DNA of 64,000 nt, taken from Stutzerimonas stutzeri (GTDB taxonomy: Bacteria; Pseudomonadota; Gammaproteobacteria; Pseudomonadales; Pseudomonadaceae). The notes below the pieces were generated by a model that was not told where the DNA came from, did no database searches, and saw nothing but the letters and a program-made list of their open reading frames with translations. Position 1 is the stretch's first letter. Each line of letters starts with the position of its first letter. Below, in pieces: positions 56,981 to 64,000 of this stretch. Where the stretch lies: contig NZ_JAMOIC010000004.1 in NCBI RefSeq assembly GCF_024448895.1, positions 268,281-332,280 of the forward strand. Reading direction: 5' to 3'. Made by a program: the position numbers and the translations under genes.

Positions 56981-58432
56981 GTGGAAATCAACCGCGTAAG
57001 TGCAAGGGATGTCGACCGTTCGCAGTATGAATTAGTAGTGATCGGATCTGGTTTCGGTTCCAGCTTCTTTCTGACCGAAGCGTTGAAGCACCTCAAAGGA
57101 CGGGCCCTGATCATCGAGTGGGGCGATTTCCACCCATGGGACTGGCAGATTCAAAACCAGCGCAGCTCGGTCATCACGCCCGAGTCCACATACGAAAACC
57201 CTCACGAAAAGCCCTGGAACACCACGATTGCGCTCGGCGGCGGGATGAATTGCTGGTATTCCCAGACCCCTCGCTTGCACCCAAGTGATTTCGCCACTCG
57301 CACCCGTTACGGCGTTGGTCACGACTGGCCACTGAGCTACGACGACCTTGAGCCCTACTATTGTCAGGCTGAGCAGATCATGTCGATCGCTGGCGATGAA
57401 GATATGGCCAGAGTGCTGCCGCGAAGCCAGCCTTTCCCCCAACCGCCCCATAAGGGCTCATCGATCGACATGCTGATGAAGGCGGCCATGCCTGATTACC
57501 ACTTCATCATGCCGACCGGTCGCGCTCGTGTCGCCACCGGCACCCGCGGGGTCTGCTGCGCCAACGCCACCTGCAATCTGTGCCCAGTCAATGCCAAGTT
57601 CACTGCCCAGAATGGCTTGGCTGAGTTGTTCCGGCACCCAAAGGTGGACGTCTGCCTGAACACCGAGGTGCGCACGCTCGAATACGAAGGCACCACCATC
57701 AAGGGCGCGACGATTCGCTCTGACGGAGCAGAGTTCAAAGTTTTCGGTGATCTGTTCGTGCTGGGTGCGAACGCCATTCAGAGTCCTGCCATCCTGCTGC
57801 GTTCTGATATTGCCTTCGGTGATACGGGCATGGGCCTGCACGAGCAGGTCGGTGCGAATATCGAGGTCTATCTGGACGGTCTTGGCAATTTCGATGGCAG
57901 TACCATCACCACCGGCCTGAATTACTCGCTCTATGACGGTGATTTCCGCAAGGACCACTCGGCCTGCCTGGTCTACTTCGAAAATCGATGGCCCTACGGG
58001 CTGCGGCCGGAAATTGGCCGCTGGAACCAGCTGCTGCCTTTGATGCTCGTCGGGGAAGATCTGCCCAACCGCGATAGCCGGATCAAGATCGATCCGAAAA
58101 GCGGTAATGCGATCGTCGATTACCAGGGTGAGTCGGACTATGGCCTGAAAGGCGTTCAGTACGGCCTGGACAATCTTGAAAAGCTTCTGGCGCCGCTGCC
58201 CGTCGAGTCGATCAACTTTCGTGAATGGCGACTGACCGAATCGCACGTACAGGGCACGCTGCGCATGGGGCAGATCGACGATGGTTCGGTCGTCGACGGG
58301 CACATGCTGCATCACAAGATGCGCAACCTCGTCGTGGTGGGTACCGCCACCTACCCAAGCTGCTCGCCCGCCAACCCCAGCCTGACCGCCGCCGCGCTGT
58401 CGATCCGTGCTGCTGACCTGCTGTTTAGCTAA
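56981..58432 (+). CDS. GMC-family FAD dehydrogenase, large subunit
   Basis: A 483-residue flavoprotein starting at GTG 56981 (GGAAGGG nine bases upstream). FAD-binding ELVVIGSGFGSSFFLTEAL (residues about 17-35) and the C-terminal GMC_oxred_C region with GTLRMG, VVVGTATYPSCSPANPSLTA. A cysteine cluster GVCCANATCNLCPVN (about 191-203; CC-x4-C-x2-C) resembles the [3Fe-4S] site of bacterial FAD-dependent glucose, fructose and sorbitol dehydrogenases. There is no signal peptide; export is probably as a folded complex with the next gene's product. The substrate (a polyol, sugar or sugar acid) is not determinable. Confidence 0.85.
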   Translation: MEINRVSARDVDRSQYELVVIGSGFGSSFFLTEALKHLKGRALIIEWGDFHPWDWQIQNQRSSVITPESTYENPHEKPWNTTIALGGGMNCWYSQTPRLHPSDFATRTRYGVGHDWPLSYDDLEPYYCQAEQIMSIAGDEDMARVLPRSQPFPQPPHKGSSIDMLMKAAMPDYHFIMPTGRARVATGTRGVCCANATCNLCPVNAKFTAQNGLAELFRHPKVDVCLNTEVRTLEYEGTTIKGATIRSDGAEFKVFGDLFVLGANAIQSPAILLRSDIAFGDTGMGLHEQVGANIEVYLDGLGNFDGSTITTGLNYSLYDGDFRKDHSACLVYFENRWPYGLRPEIGRWNQLLPLMLVGEDLPNRDSRIKIDPKSGNAIVDYQGESDYGLKGVQYGLDNLEKLLAPLPVESINFREWRLTESHVQGTLRMGQIDDGSVVDGHMLHHKMRNLVVVGTATYPSCSPANPSLTAAALSIRAADLLFS

Positions 58433-58441
58433 GGACTGCCA

Positions 58442-58861
58442 ATGAAACGCCGTACGTTGTTGATCTCGTCCGCCGCCACGCTGGGGCTGGCCGCAGTGGG
58501 CTCAGCCGCCTGGGTCTACGAAGACCGCCAGGTCTTCATTCCACATCTGCTTCATCGGCTGGTTGGAGATTTCGAGATGAGTGCCGACGACCAGCGCAAG
58601 TTCGTTGATGCAATGCACGAGCACTATGGTCAGAAGAAGCTCATGGCATTGATGGGGCTCTACCGGATCCGTCAGGACACCGGCGTAGGCACTGATTACA
58701 CCAACCCAAAGGTCGATGAATTCGAGCGTCGCCTGCTGACTGACTTCATGATGTCTACCGATTTCCTGCGGCAGCAGCCCCAGGCCAAGGCAAAAGTCAG
58801 CTTTATCGGTTACAGGTTACCCTGCAGCAACCCCTACGCCCGGTTCGAGGGGATAGCGTGA
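58442..58861 (+). CDS. Tat-signal small subunit of the GMC dehydrogenase (candidate)
   Basis: A 139-residue protein with N-terminal MKRRTLLISSAATLGLAAVG, a twin-arginine-like signal, then a short helical domain (DDQRKFVDAMHEHYGQKKL to FIGYRLPCSNPYARFEG). It lies 9 bp after the GMC gene. Size, position and signal fit the gamma/hitch-hiker subunit of sorbitol/gluconate dehydrogenases that carries the flavoprotein through Tat. Sequence similarity to that family is weak by eye, so the role is mostly contextual. Confidence 0.65.
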   Translation: MKRRTLLISSAATLGLAAVGSAAWVYEDRQVFIPHLLHRLVGDFEMSADDQRKFVDAMHEHYGQKKLMALMGLYRIRQDTGVGTDYTNPKVDEFERRLLTDFMMSTDFLRQQPQAKAKVSFIGYRLPCSNPYARFEGIA

Positions 58862-58983
58862 GGCATTGCTTCTGCCAGACTCGCTGAGCCGGTTGGCCGC
58901 TCCGCCTTTGATCTGTCGAGCATGACATCAGGTCGATGTATCGCTGGGGTGGCCCATCAATTCGCTTCCAGAGGAGTCTTCCC

Positions 58984-59985
58984 ATGCGCATCGCCATATT
59001 CAGCACCAAACCCTATGACCGCACCTTTCTCGACAAGGCCAACGAGCGGCACGGGCATGAGCTGGTGTATCTGGATGCCCGGCTGACAGCCGAAACGGCG
59101 TCGTTGGCCGCGGGATTCGCCGGCGTCTGCGCGTTCGTCAATGACAAGCTCGATGCCGAGGTGCTGCAGCTGCTTCACGCCGGCGGCACACGCCTGATCG
59201 CGCTGCGTTCGGCGGGTTTCAACAATGTCGATCTGCCGGAGACGGAACGGCTCGACATGACGGTGGCGCGGGTGCCTGCTTATTCGCCCCATGCGGTGGC
59301 CGAGCATGCGGTGGCGCTGGTGCTGAGCCTCAACCGGATGACCTTCCGTGCCTACAACCGTGTGCGTGAGGGCAACTTCTCCCTTGATGGGCTGCTCGGC
59401 TTCGACCTCTTCGGCAAGACGGTCGGCGTGATCGGTACGGGCAAGATCGGGCTGATCTTCGCCGACATCATGCGTGGCTTTGGCTGCAAGATTCTTGCGG
59501 CTGACCCGTACCCAAGCCCGGATGCCAAGCCATTCGTTGAGTACGTTGCGCTGGACCGCCTGCTGGGCGAAGCGGACATCGTCTCCCTGCACTGCCCGCT
59601 TACGCCGGAAACCGATCACCTGATCGATGCCAAGGCGGTCGCTCAGATGAAGGACGGCGTCATGCTCATCAACACCGGGCGGGGCCGGGTAATTGATACC
59701 AAGGCAGTGATCGAAGGGCTCAAGAGCGGAAAGATCGGCCGGCTCGGGCTTGATGTGTACGAAGAAGAGGAGCACCTGTTTTTTCAGGACCTGTCCCAGC
59801 GCGTCATCAGCGATGACCAGTTCATGCGCCTGACCACCTTCCACAATGTGCTGATTACCGGCCATCAGGCGTTCTTCACCGCCGAGGCGCTGACCAACAT
59901 CGCCGACACCACGATCGCCAATATCACTGCCTTCGAGAGCGGCACGGGCACCTTGCATCGGGTCAACGCGGACAAGATCGCCTGA
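58984..59985 (+). CDS. ldhA: NAD-dependent D-lactate dehydrogenase (fermentative)
   Basis: A 333-residue D-2-hydroxyacid dehydrogenase reducing pyruvate to D-lactate. [20 protein letters not shown], the substrate-binding [12 protein letters not shown], the Rossmann loop [13 protein letters not shown] (about 145-157), [12 protein letters not shown], catalytic Glu in [12 protein letters not shown] and catalytic His in ITGHQAFFT (about 297) are visible. GAGGAG precedes ATG 58984. The stop overlaps the permease start by one base (TGATG). Confidence 0.94.
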   Translation: MRIAIFSTKPYDRTFLDKANERHGHELVYLDARLTAETASLAAGFAGVCAFVNDKLDAEVLQLLHAGGTRLIALRSAGFNNVDLPETERLDMTVARVPAYSPHAVAEHAVALVLSLNRMTFRAYNRVREGNFSLDGLLGFDLFGKTVGVIGTGKIGLIFADIMRGFGCKILAADPYPSPDAKPFVEYVALDRLLGEADIVSLHCPLTPETDHLIDAKAVAQMKDGVMLINTGRGRVIDTKAVIEGLKSGKIGRLGLDVYEEEEHLFFQDLSQRVISDDQFMRLTTFHNVLITGHQAFFTAEALTNIADTTIANITAFESGTGTLHRVNADKIA

Positions 59986-61523
59986 TGCCGAATCTGCTGT
60001 TCGCCGGGCTCGCGGCGGTTCCTATCATCGCGATACTGGTGTTGATGGTCGGATTTCGCTGGTCCGCCGCGCGTTCCGGCAGTGTCGGCTTGCTTCTTGC
60101 CCTTGGCATCGCCTGGTTTGCCTTCGGCTACGGTACGCGGCTGCTGCCTGAACTGGGTGTTGGCGTTGCCACAGCCGGCGCGCTGGGCGAAGCGCTGTTC
60201 CTGGCAATGACCATCCTCTGGATCATCTTTCCGGCGCTGTGCATCCACGAGTTGCAGTCGCGCACGGGGGCGATCGATGTGCTGCGCGAGGCTATGGGGC
60301 GGCTGTCTGATGATCCGCGCATCGTCGCCTTGCTGGTGGCCTGGTTCTTCGTCTTGTTCATCGAAGGCGCCGCAGGCTTCGGCACTTCAGTCGCCCTGGC
60401 CGCGCCGTTTCTGGTTGCCGCAGGTTTTGGTCGTGTGGAGGCGGTGAGCATCGCCTTGATCGGCCACGCCGTCGGGGTGTCCTTTGGGGCGGTGGGGACG
60501 CCGATCCTGCCGCAGTTGGCGGTCACGCCGTTCAGCGGCGGTGAACTGGCCGCGGCGACTGCGAACTACCACGTCCTATTGGGCTGGCTGATGCCGCTGG
60601 TGGTGATGTGGCTGGTTTCCCGCGCCTTCGCTGGCAGTCGGCAGATTTCGCTGGCCCAGTGGGCGTGGCCGCTGTTCGCCGCGGTGGCGTTCCTGCTGCC
60701 GTTCTACCTGATCGCCGTGTTCATCGGTCCGGAACTGCCAACGCTGGGCGGTGCACTACTGGGTGCGATGATCTTCGTCGCGGCGTTGGTGACATTGCGC
60801 CGCCGCGAGGGTGCTCGCGCGGCAGGGCAGAGCGGTGCATCCGGACAGCAGCTGTTGCGGGCATCGGCACCCTATCTGGCGCTGGTTGCGCTGGTGCTGG
60901 TGACGCGTTTGATCACGCCGATCCGCGAAGCGCTGCAGGGTGTGACGCTAACGTGGCGATTCGAGGCGTTCAGCGGCAGCATGGCCGTGCTTTATCACCC
61001 TGGCACCTTGCTACTGCTGAGCTTTCTCATCGGTGCTTTCTGTCAGCGTGCGGCCTTTGCCGAGGTTTCTGCGTCCGCGGTTCAGGTGCTGCGACGCATG
61101 CTGTCGGTGACACTGGCGCTGACCGCGATGCTGGCATTGTCGCGGGTGATGGTGCACGCGCAGATGATCGATACCCTGGCGTTGGCGGCGGCTAACGCAA
61201 CTGGGGGTGTCTGGCCCTTGTTCGCGCCCTTCGTGGGTGTATTGGGTACATTCGTGACCGGCTCGGCTACCGCATCCAACATCCTGTTCAGTGATTTCCA
61301 GCAAGCCACCGCAGAGCGTCTGGGTATGCCGGCGTTGCCCTTGCTCGGCGCTCAGGGTTTTGGCGCAGCTGTCGGCAATATCATCTGTCCGCACAACATC
61401 GTGGCGGCCAGCGCGACGGTGAATCTGGTTGGCCAGGAGGGCGAGGTGCTGCGACGTACCCTGGCGCCGGCCCTGATCTATGCCCTGCTTGGCGGGATGC
61501 TCGCGCTCTGGGTGTTCGTCTAG
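59985..61523 (+). CDS. L-lactate permease (LctP family)
   Basis: A 512-residue membrane protein with about 12-14 hydrophobic segments, including the family motif EGAAGFGTSVALAAPFL (about 127-143) and GTFVTGSATASNILFS. LctP members import lactate and glycolate by proton symport. Its translation is coupled to ldhA, rather than to lldD or dld as is usual, so the pair may handle lactate made or taken up under low oxygen (inference). Its stop touches the AraC gene stop with no gap. Confidence 0.88.
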   Translation: MPNLLFAGLAAVPIIAILVLMVGFRWSAARSGSVGLLLALGIAWFAFGYGTRLLPELGVGVATAGALGEALFLAMTILWIIFPALCIHELQSRTGAIDVLREAMGRLSDDPRIVALLVAWFFVLFIEGAAGFGTSVALAAPFLVAAGFGRVEAVSIALIGHAVGVSFGAVGTPILPQLAVTPFSGGELAAATANYHVLLGWLMPLVVMWLVSRAFAGSRQISLAQWAWPLFAAVAFLLPFYLIAVFIGPELPTLGGALLGAMIFVAALVTLRRREGARAAGQSGASGQQLLRASAPYLALVALVLVTRLITPIREALQGVTLTWRFEAFSGSMAVLYHPGTLLLLSFLIGAFCQRAAFAEVSASAVQVLRRMLSVTLALTAMLALSRVMVHAQMIDTLALAAANATGGVWPLFAPFVGVLGTFVTGSATASNILFSDFQQATAERLGMPALPLLGAQGFGAAVGNIICPHNIVAASATVNLVGQEGEVLRRTLAPALIYALLGGMLALWVFV

Positions 61524-62549
61524 CTAGTCGAACAGCTGGCGCAGGGCGCTGGGCGCAATGCCGGTCCAGCGCTTGAAGGAGCGACGGAAGTTGGTAGTGT
61601 CGTTGAAGCACAGATAACTCGCCACTTCCTCGTTGCTGTAACCCTTCATCTGGTAGAGGTACAACGCAACGTGCTTGCGCACCTGGTCGAGTTGCTCCTG
61701 AAAGCCGGTGCCGTGCTTGTGCAGTTTGCGCTTGAGCGATGCCGGGCTCATGTCGAAGGCCTGCGCGACGCGCTCCAGATTGAGCGGTGAGCGGATGTTG
61801 GCGTGCAGATGATCGTATAGCTGATCGATGAAGCTGCTCGTACATCCGAGCTGTTCAAGCTGGGCCTGACCTGCCTGCAATGCGACCCGACCTGCAGTTG
61901 CCGAGGCGTTCGGCCAGGGTTGATGCAGATACTCGATCGGCAGGCTCATCATGGTCATCTGGCTATCGAACGTCAGGTCTTCGCCCATGTGTACCCAGTA
62001 CTGCTCGATATGCCGCGGCTGCCCGTAAGCAAGGTGAAAGCGCCAAGGCAAGCGCGCGCCTGACAGGCGTCGGCTCATGGCGACCACAGCGGTCAGGCTG
62101 GCTTCGGTAAGGAAACGCTGCTCGCCGGTGCCGCAACTGGCTGTCCAGTACAGGTGCAGTTGCTTTTCGTCGTGCAACAAGCGCGGAGTCAGCAGGGGGC
62201 TGAGCAGGGCGCGGAACTGCTGCAGCTGCTCCAGAGCCTGCTGCAGCGACGCTGCGTGAGTCAGGGCATGGCTGACCTCTCCGTAGTGCCCGGGCAGCAA
62301 CCGCTGGCCGAACAGGAAGCTGCTGTCGTCAGCGCCCAGTAGTCGCTGAGCATTGCCAATCAGCACGCGCAGTTGATCAGGGCTGATGCGCGCTCCTCCG
62401 CTGGTCACGTCGTCGTAGAACACTCCGCTGCCGCGCAGCAGCTGGTGACTGTCGATCCCGCGCGATAACGCCAGGTCGATCAGCACCGCCGGCTGATGAT
62501 GCGCGGCAATGAATCGGGTGTCGCATTCGTAGCCGAGCGGCATGTTCAT
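61524..62549 (-). CDS. AraC-family transcriptional regulator
   Basis: A 341-residue regulator of the OruR/ArgR-like subgroup: an N-terminal arabinose-binding-type domain (about 10-200) and C-terminal double helix-turn-helix (SLKRKLHKHGTGFQEQLDQV, then DTTNFRRSFKRWTGIAPSAL). It starts 3 bp after the degenerate GGDEF gene and faces ldhA-permease convergently with zero intergenic space. A role in lactate control is plausible but not shown. Confidence 0.88.
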   Translation of the reverse strand: MNMPLGYECDTRFIAAHHQPAVLIDLALSRGIDSHQLLRGSGVFYDDVTSGGARISPDQLRVLIGNAQRLLGADDSSFLFGQRLLPGHYGEVSHALTHAASLQQALEQLQQFRALLSPLLTPRLLHDEKQLHLYWTASCGTGEQRFLTEASLTAVVAMSRRLSGARLPWRFHLAYGQPRHIEQYWVHMGEDLTFDSQMTMMSLPIEYLHQPWPNASATAGRVALQAGQAQLEQLGCTSSFIDQLYDHLHANIRSPLNLERVAQAFDMSPASLKRKLHKHGTGFQEQLDQVRKHVALYLYQMKGYSNEEVASYLCFNDTTNFRRSFKRWTGIAPSALRQLFD

Positions 62550-62552
62550 TGT

Positions 62553-63467
62553 TCAGGCGCAGCGCGGCAGATGTTGCTTGGCTTTCGCCAGGCCGAGATT
62601 CAGGCGCTTGAGCAACTGCTCGGCGTTTTCGTCGATGGCCATGATTGCAGCGGTGCTGGCTTGCAAATGGAGACGCTCGCCGTGCTGCTCCGTCCGATGC
62701 GCAAGGCTGGCGACCGCCTGTTGCAGCTCAGCGGCGATCAGCCGCGCCTGGGCTTCCCCGGTATTGGGCAGCACCGCGACAAAGCGATCCCCGGCCAACC
62801 GGCACAGCAGGTCCTGACGGCGCAGATTGAGCAACAGCACTTGTGCCATGGCCTGAAGCACGGCGTCGCCTTCGGCCTGGCCGTAGCGTTGGTTAATGGC
62901 GTTGAAGTCGTCGATGTCCACGGCCACCAGTGACAGTGGCTGCGAATGTTCGAGGCCCTGTGCCAGCGCACGCTGTAGCTGTTGCCGGAGATATTCGGCG
63001 GCGCCCAGGGGCGTCAGCTTGTCGAACAGACGGTGCTCGCGAAACAGCTTTTCACGCTTGCTCATCTGTTGGCTGATGGCGCGCTGCTCCTGGTTCAGGT
63101 GGTAGATACCCAGCGTCAGCAGGATCAGCCCGATGGGCATTGGTGCCGTTTCCAGCCAGTTGTCCCAGACTGCCAGTTCCGGCAGGTGAATGAATTCATC
63201 CAACGCGTCCATCCACCAGGAAAAGAATACGCAGCACAGACCCAGCGCAAGCAGCCGCGTCACCCGTCCGGCCGGGCGGCTGCGCAGCAGCATGATCAGC
63301 CATGCCAGTGCGAGCACGGCCGAGCCGCCTTCGCCGGCGACGTCCATCCAGTTGATCTCGGCCCAGGCCTTGAGCTGGCCGGTCGCGAGATAGATTTGCA
63401 GGCCGGCGTTGGCGGCTATGGCCAGGCCGAGAAGGGTAAGGGTGTGGAGTTTGAGCAGGGATTTCAT
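62553..63467 (-). CDS. Degenerate GGDEF membrane protein
   Basis: A 304-residue protein with about four N-terminal transmembrane segments (5-25, 45-62, 72-90, 108-127), a linker, and a GGDEF-fold domain (about 155-300, VAVDIDDFNAINQRYGQAEGD). The signature loop reads LAGDRFVAVL, i.e. AGDRF instead of GGDEF, with Glu replaced by Arg, so cyclase activity is unlikely. It could be a c-di-GMP or GTP sensor or only a structural module. ATG 63467 was chosen over an upstream start. It precedes the AraC gene in an operon. Confidence 0.83.
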   Translation of the reverse strand: MKSLLKLHTLTLLGLAIAANAGLQIYLATGQLKAWAEINWMDVAGEGGSAVLALAWLIMLLRSRPAGRVTRLLALGLCCVFFSWWMDALDEFIHLPELAVWDNWLETAPMPIGLILLTLGIYHLNQEQRAISQQMSKREKLFREHRLFDKLTPLGAAEYLRQQLQRALAQGLEHSQPLSLVAVDIDDFNAINQRYGQAEGDAVLQAMAQVLLLNLRRQDLLCRLAGDRFVAVLPNTGEAQARLIAAELQQAVASLAHRTEQHGERLHLQASTAAIMAIDENAEQLLKRLNLGLAKAKQHLPRCA

Positions 63468-64000
63468 CGGGTCTCCGTGGCGAGGCGCGCCAGTGCGTGA
63501 GGGCACGGAAACAGATGGATGTGACGGTTGGATGAATGGGGTGGGGGTTGAATTGGCTCAGGGGTTTTCACGTTATTGTTCGTGTTTTGGGAGTGAGGCT
63601 GATTAGGGAGTTGTTTGATGGCTTGGTTTCGCCCCGCTGGGCGAGTTCCTTTTGGCAGTCGCCCCAAAAGGAACCAAAAGGTCTTGCCCCTGCATCCGGG
63701 TCTCGCTGCGCTCGACTTCCCTCATTCCATCGCTGCGCTGAGGGCCGCCGCGCAAGGGCCATCCATGGCCCTTCACGGCTCTCGCGGCATCCATGCCGCT
63801 CGCCCCTCTACGCAGCGATTCCATTCGGCCTTCTGAAAGGGGCGTTCGGCGGCGTCTGATGGTTCGTCTGCCAGCAAAGAAGCAACTCACGCCTGCGTCT
63901 CGTAGGGCGGGTGCAACCCATCAAGCTCTTGCGATGGGCTTCGCCCATCCTACGTTGTGAAACCCAACCCACAGTGCTTAGGCTTTTGATTTCTGGCACT
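63468..64000. other. Hairpin-rich non-coding end of the window
   Basis: 533 bp without a supported gene: several overlapping reading frames on both strands show no consistent coding character. The segment from about 63600 to 63955 holds many perfect inverted repeats and resembles dispersed intergenic repeats of pseudomonads. Confidence 0.6.
63629..63954. repeat. Probable dispersed multi-hairpin repeat
   Basis: Five perfect inverted repeats lie in 326 bp: TCGCCC/GGGCGA (63629-63644), CCTTTTGG/CCAAAAGG (63648-63671), GGGCCAT/ATGGCCC (63756-63771), GCGGCAT/ATGCCGC (63784-63799) and GATGGGC/GCCCATC (63933-63949), the last enclosed by CGTAGG...CCTACG (63901-63954). The CGTAGGRYGGG / GGGCTTCGCCC wording is one I associate with widespread repeats in P. 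stutzeri-type genomes; copy number cannot be tested here. Confidence 0.6.

Noticed and set aside
57458-58315. 285-codon open frame antisense to the GMC gene
   Set aside because: Same reason: it lies fully inside a recognised gene and has no domain character.
47550-58900. Integrative element inserted at tRNA-Ser
   Set aside because: No integrase, mobility gene or duplicated tRNA end was found, so it is only a hypothesis kept as a finding.
58957-59958. 333-codon open frame antisense to ldhA
   Set aside because: Mirror of a conserved dehydrogenase with all catalytic motifs on the plus strand.
63536-63999. Several overlapping frames on both strands at the window end
   Set aside because: They follow the inverted-repeat structure and low-complexity wording of a non-coding repeat, with no consistent frame.

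Overview
The window reads as chromosomal DNA of a gamma-proteobacterial pseudomonad. Gene content and order (dapE-tcdA-csdE-csdA-dapD, purM-purN, ruvCAB-ybgC-tolQRAB-pal-cpoB-queEC-tRNA-Lys, nadA-bepA-tusA-like-bcp-gcvR-dapA-bamC-purC, and an OprD porin) together with high G+C (about 60% by eye) point to Pseudomonas sensu lato, most likely a Stutzerimonas/P. stutzeri-type organism. That placement rests on recalled synteny, not on a database search.

Region 1 (1-7.7 kb) holds diaminopimelate/lysine genes (dapE, dapD, dapC) interleaved with a sulfur-mobilising pair (csdE, csdA), tcdA, an ArsC-like protein, a small thioredoxin and two unrecognised small genes. Region 2 (7.7-20.8 kb) has envelope and housekeeping genes: lipoproteins, DUF3108, purN/purM, DUF2066, an AI-2E family permease, hda, DUF2069, wrbA, arsC, a YihY membrane protein, a TlpA-like lipoprotein, a lytic transglycosylase and proS. 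Region 3 (20.9-25 kb) carries an OprD porin, a HIT protein, slyX, a membrane-anchored cold-shock-domain protein and dps. Region 4 (25.1-37.2 kb) is a dense forward block: aspS, yebC, ruvC, ruvA, ruvB, the complete Tol-Pal set, queE, queC and tRNA-Lys. Region 5 (37.3-47.7 kb) contains a CoA-transferase, nadA, a BepA-type protease, a TusA-like protein, a second AI-2E family permease, bcp, gcvR, dapA, bamC, a long-type purC and tRNA-Ser.

Region 6 (47.9-58.9 kb), just beyond tRNA-Ser, looks accessory. It encodes a 7TM diguanylate cyclase, a DUF1652 protein, an MHYT hybrid histidine kinase, a lower-GC response regulator/kinase pair, two small exported or membrane proteins, and a GMC dehydrogenase with a small partner carrying a Tat-like signal. 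Region 7 (59-63.5 kb) is a lactate module: NAD-dependent D-lactate dehydrogenase translationally coupled to a lactate permease, convergent with an AraC regulator that is cotranscribed with a degenerate GGDEF protein. The window ends in a hairpin-rich non-coding stretch that is probably a dispersed repeat.

No CRISPR array, transposase, integrase, phage gene or toxin-antitoxin pair was seen. The most interesting items are the GMC dehydrogenase, whose cysteine cluster resembles iron-sulfur FAD dehydrogenases but which has no cytochrome subunit beside it, the membrane-tethered cold-shock protein, the degenerate GGDEF/AraC/lactate unit, the terminator-like hairpin inside a lipoprotein gene, and the terminal multi-hairpin element.
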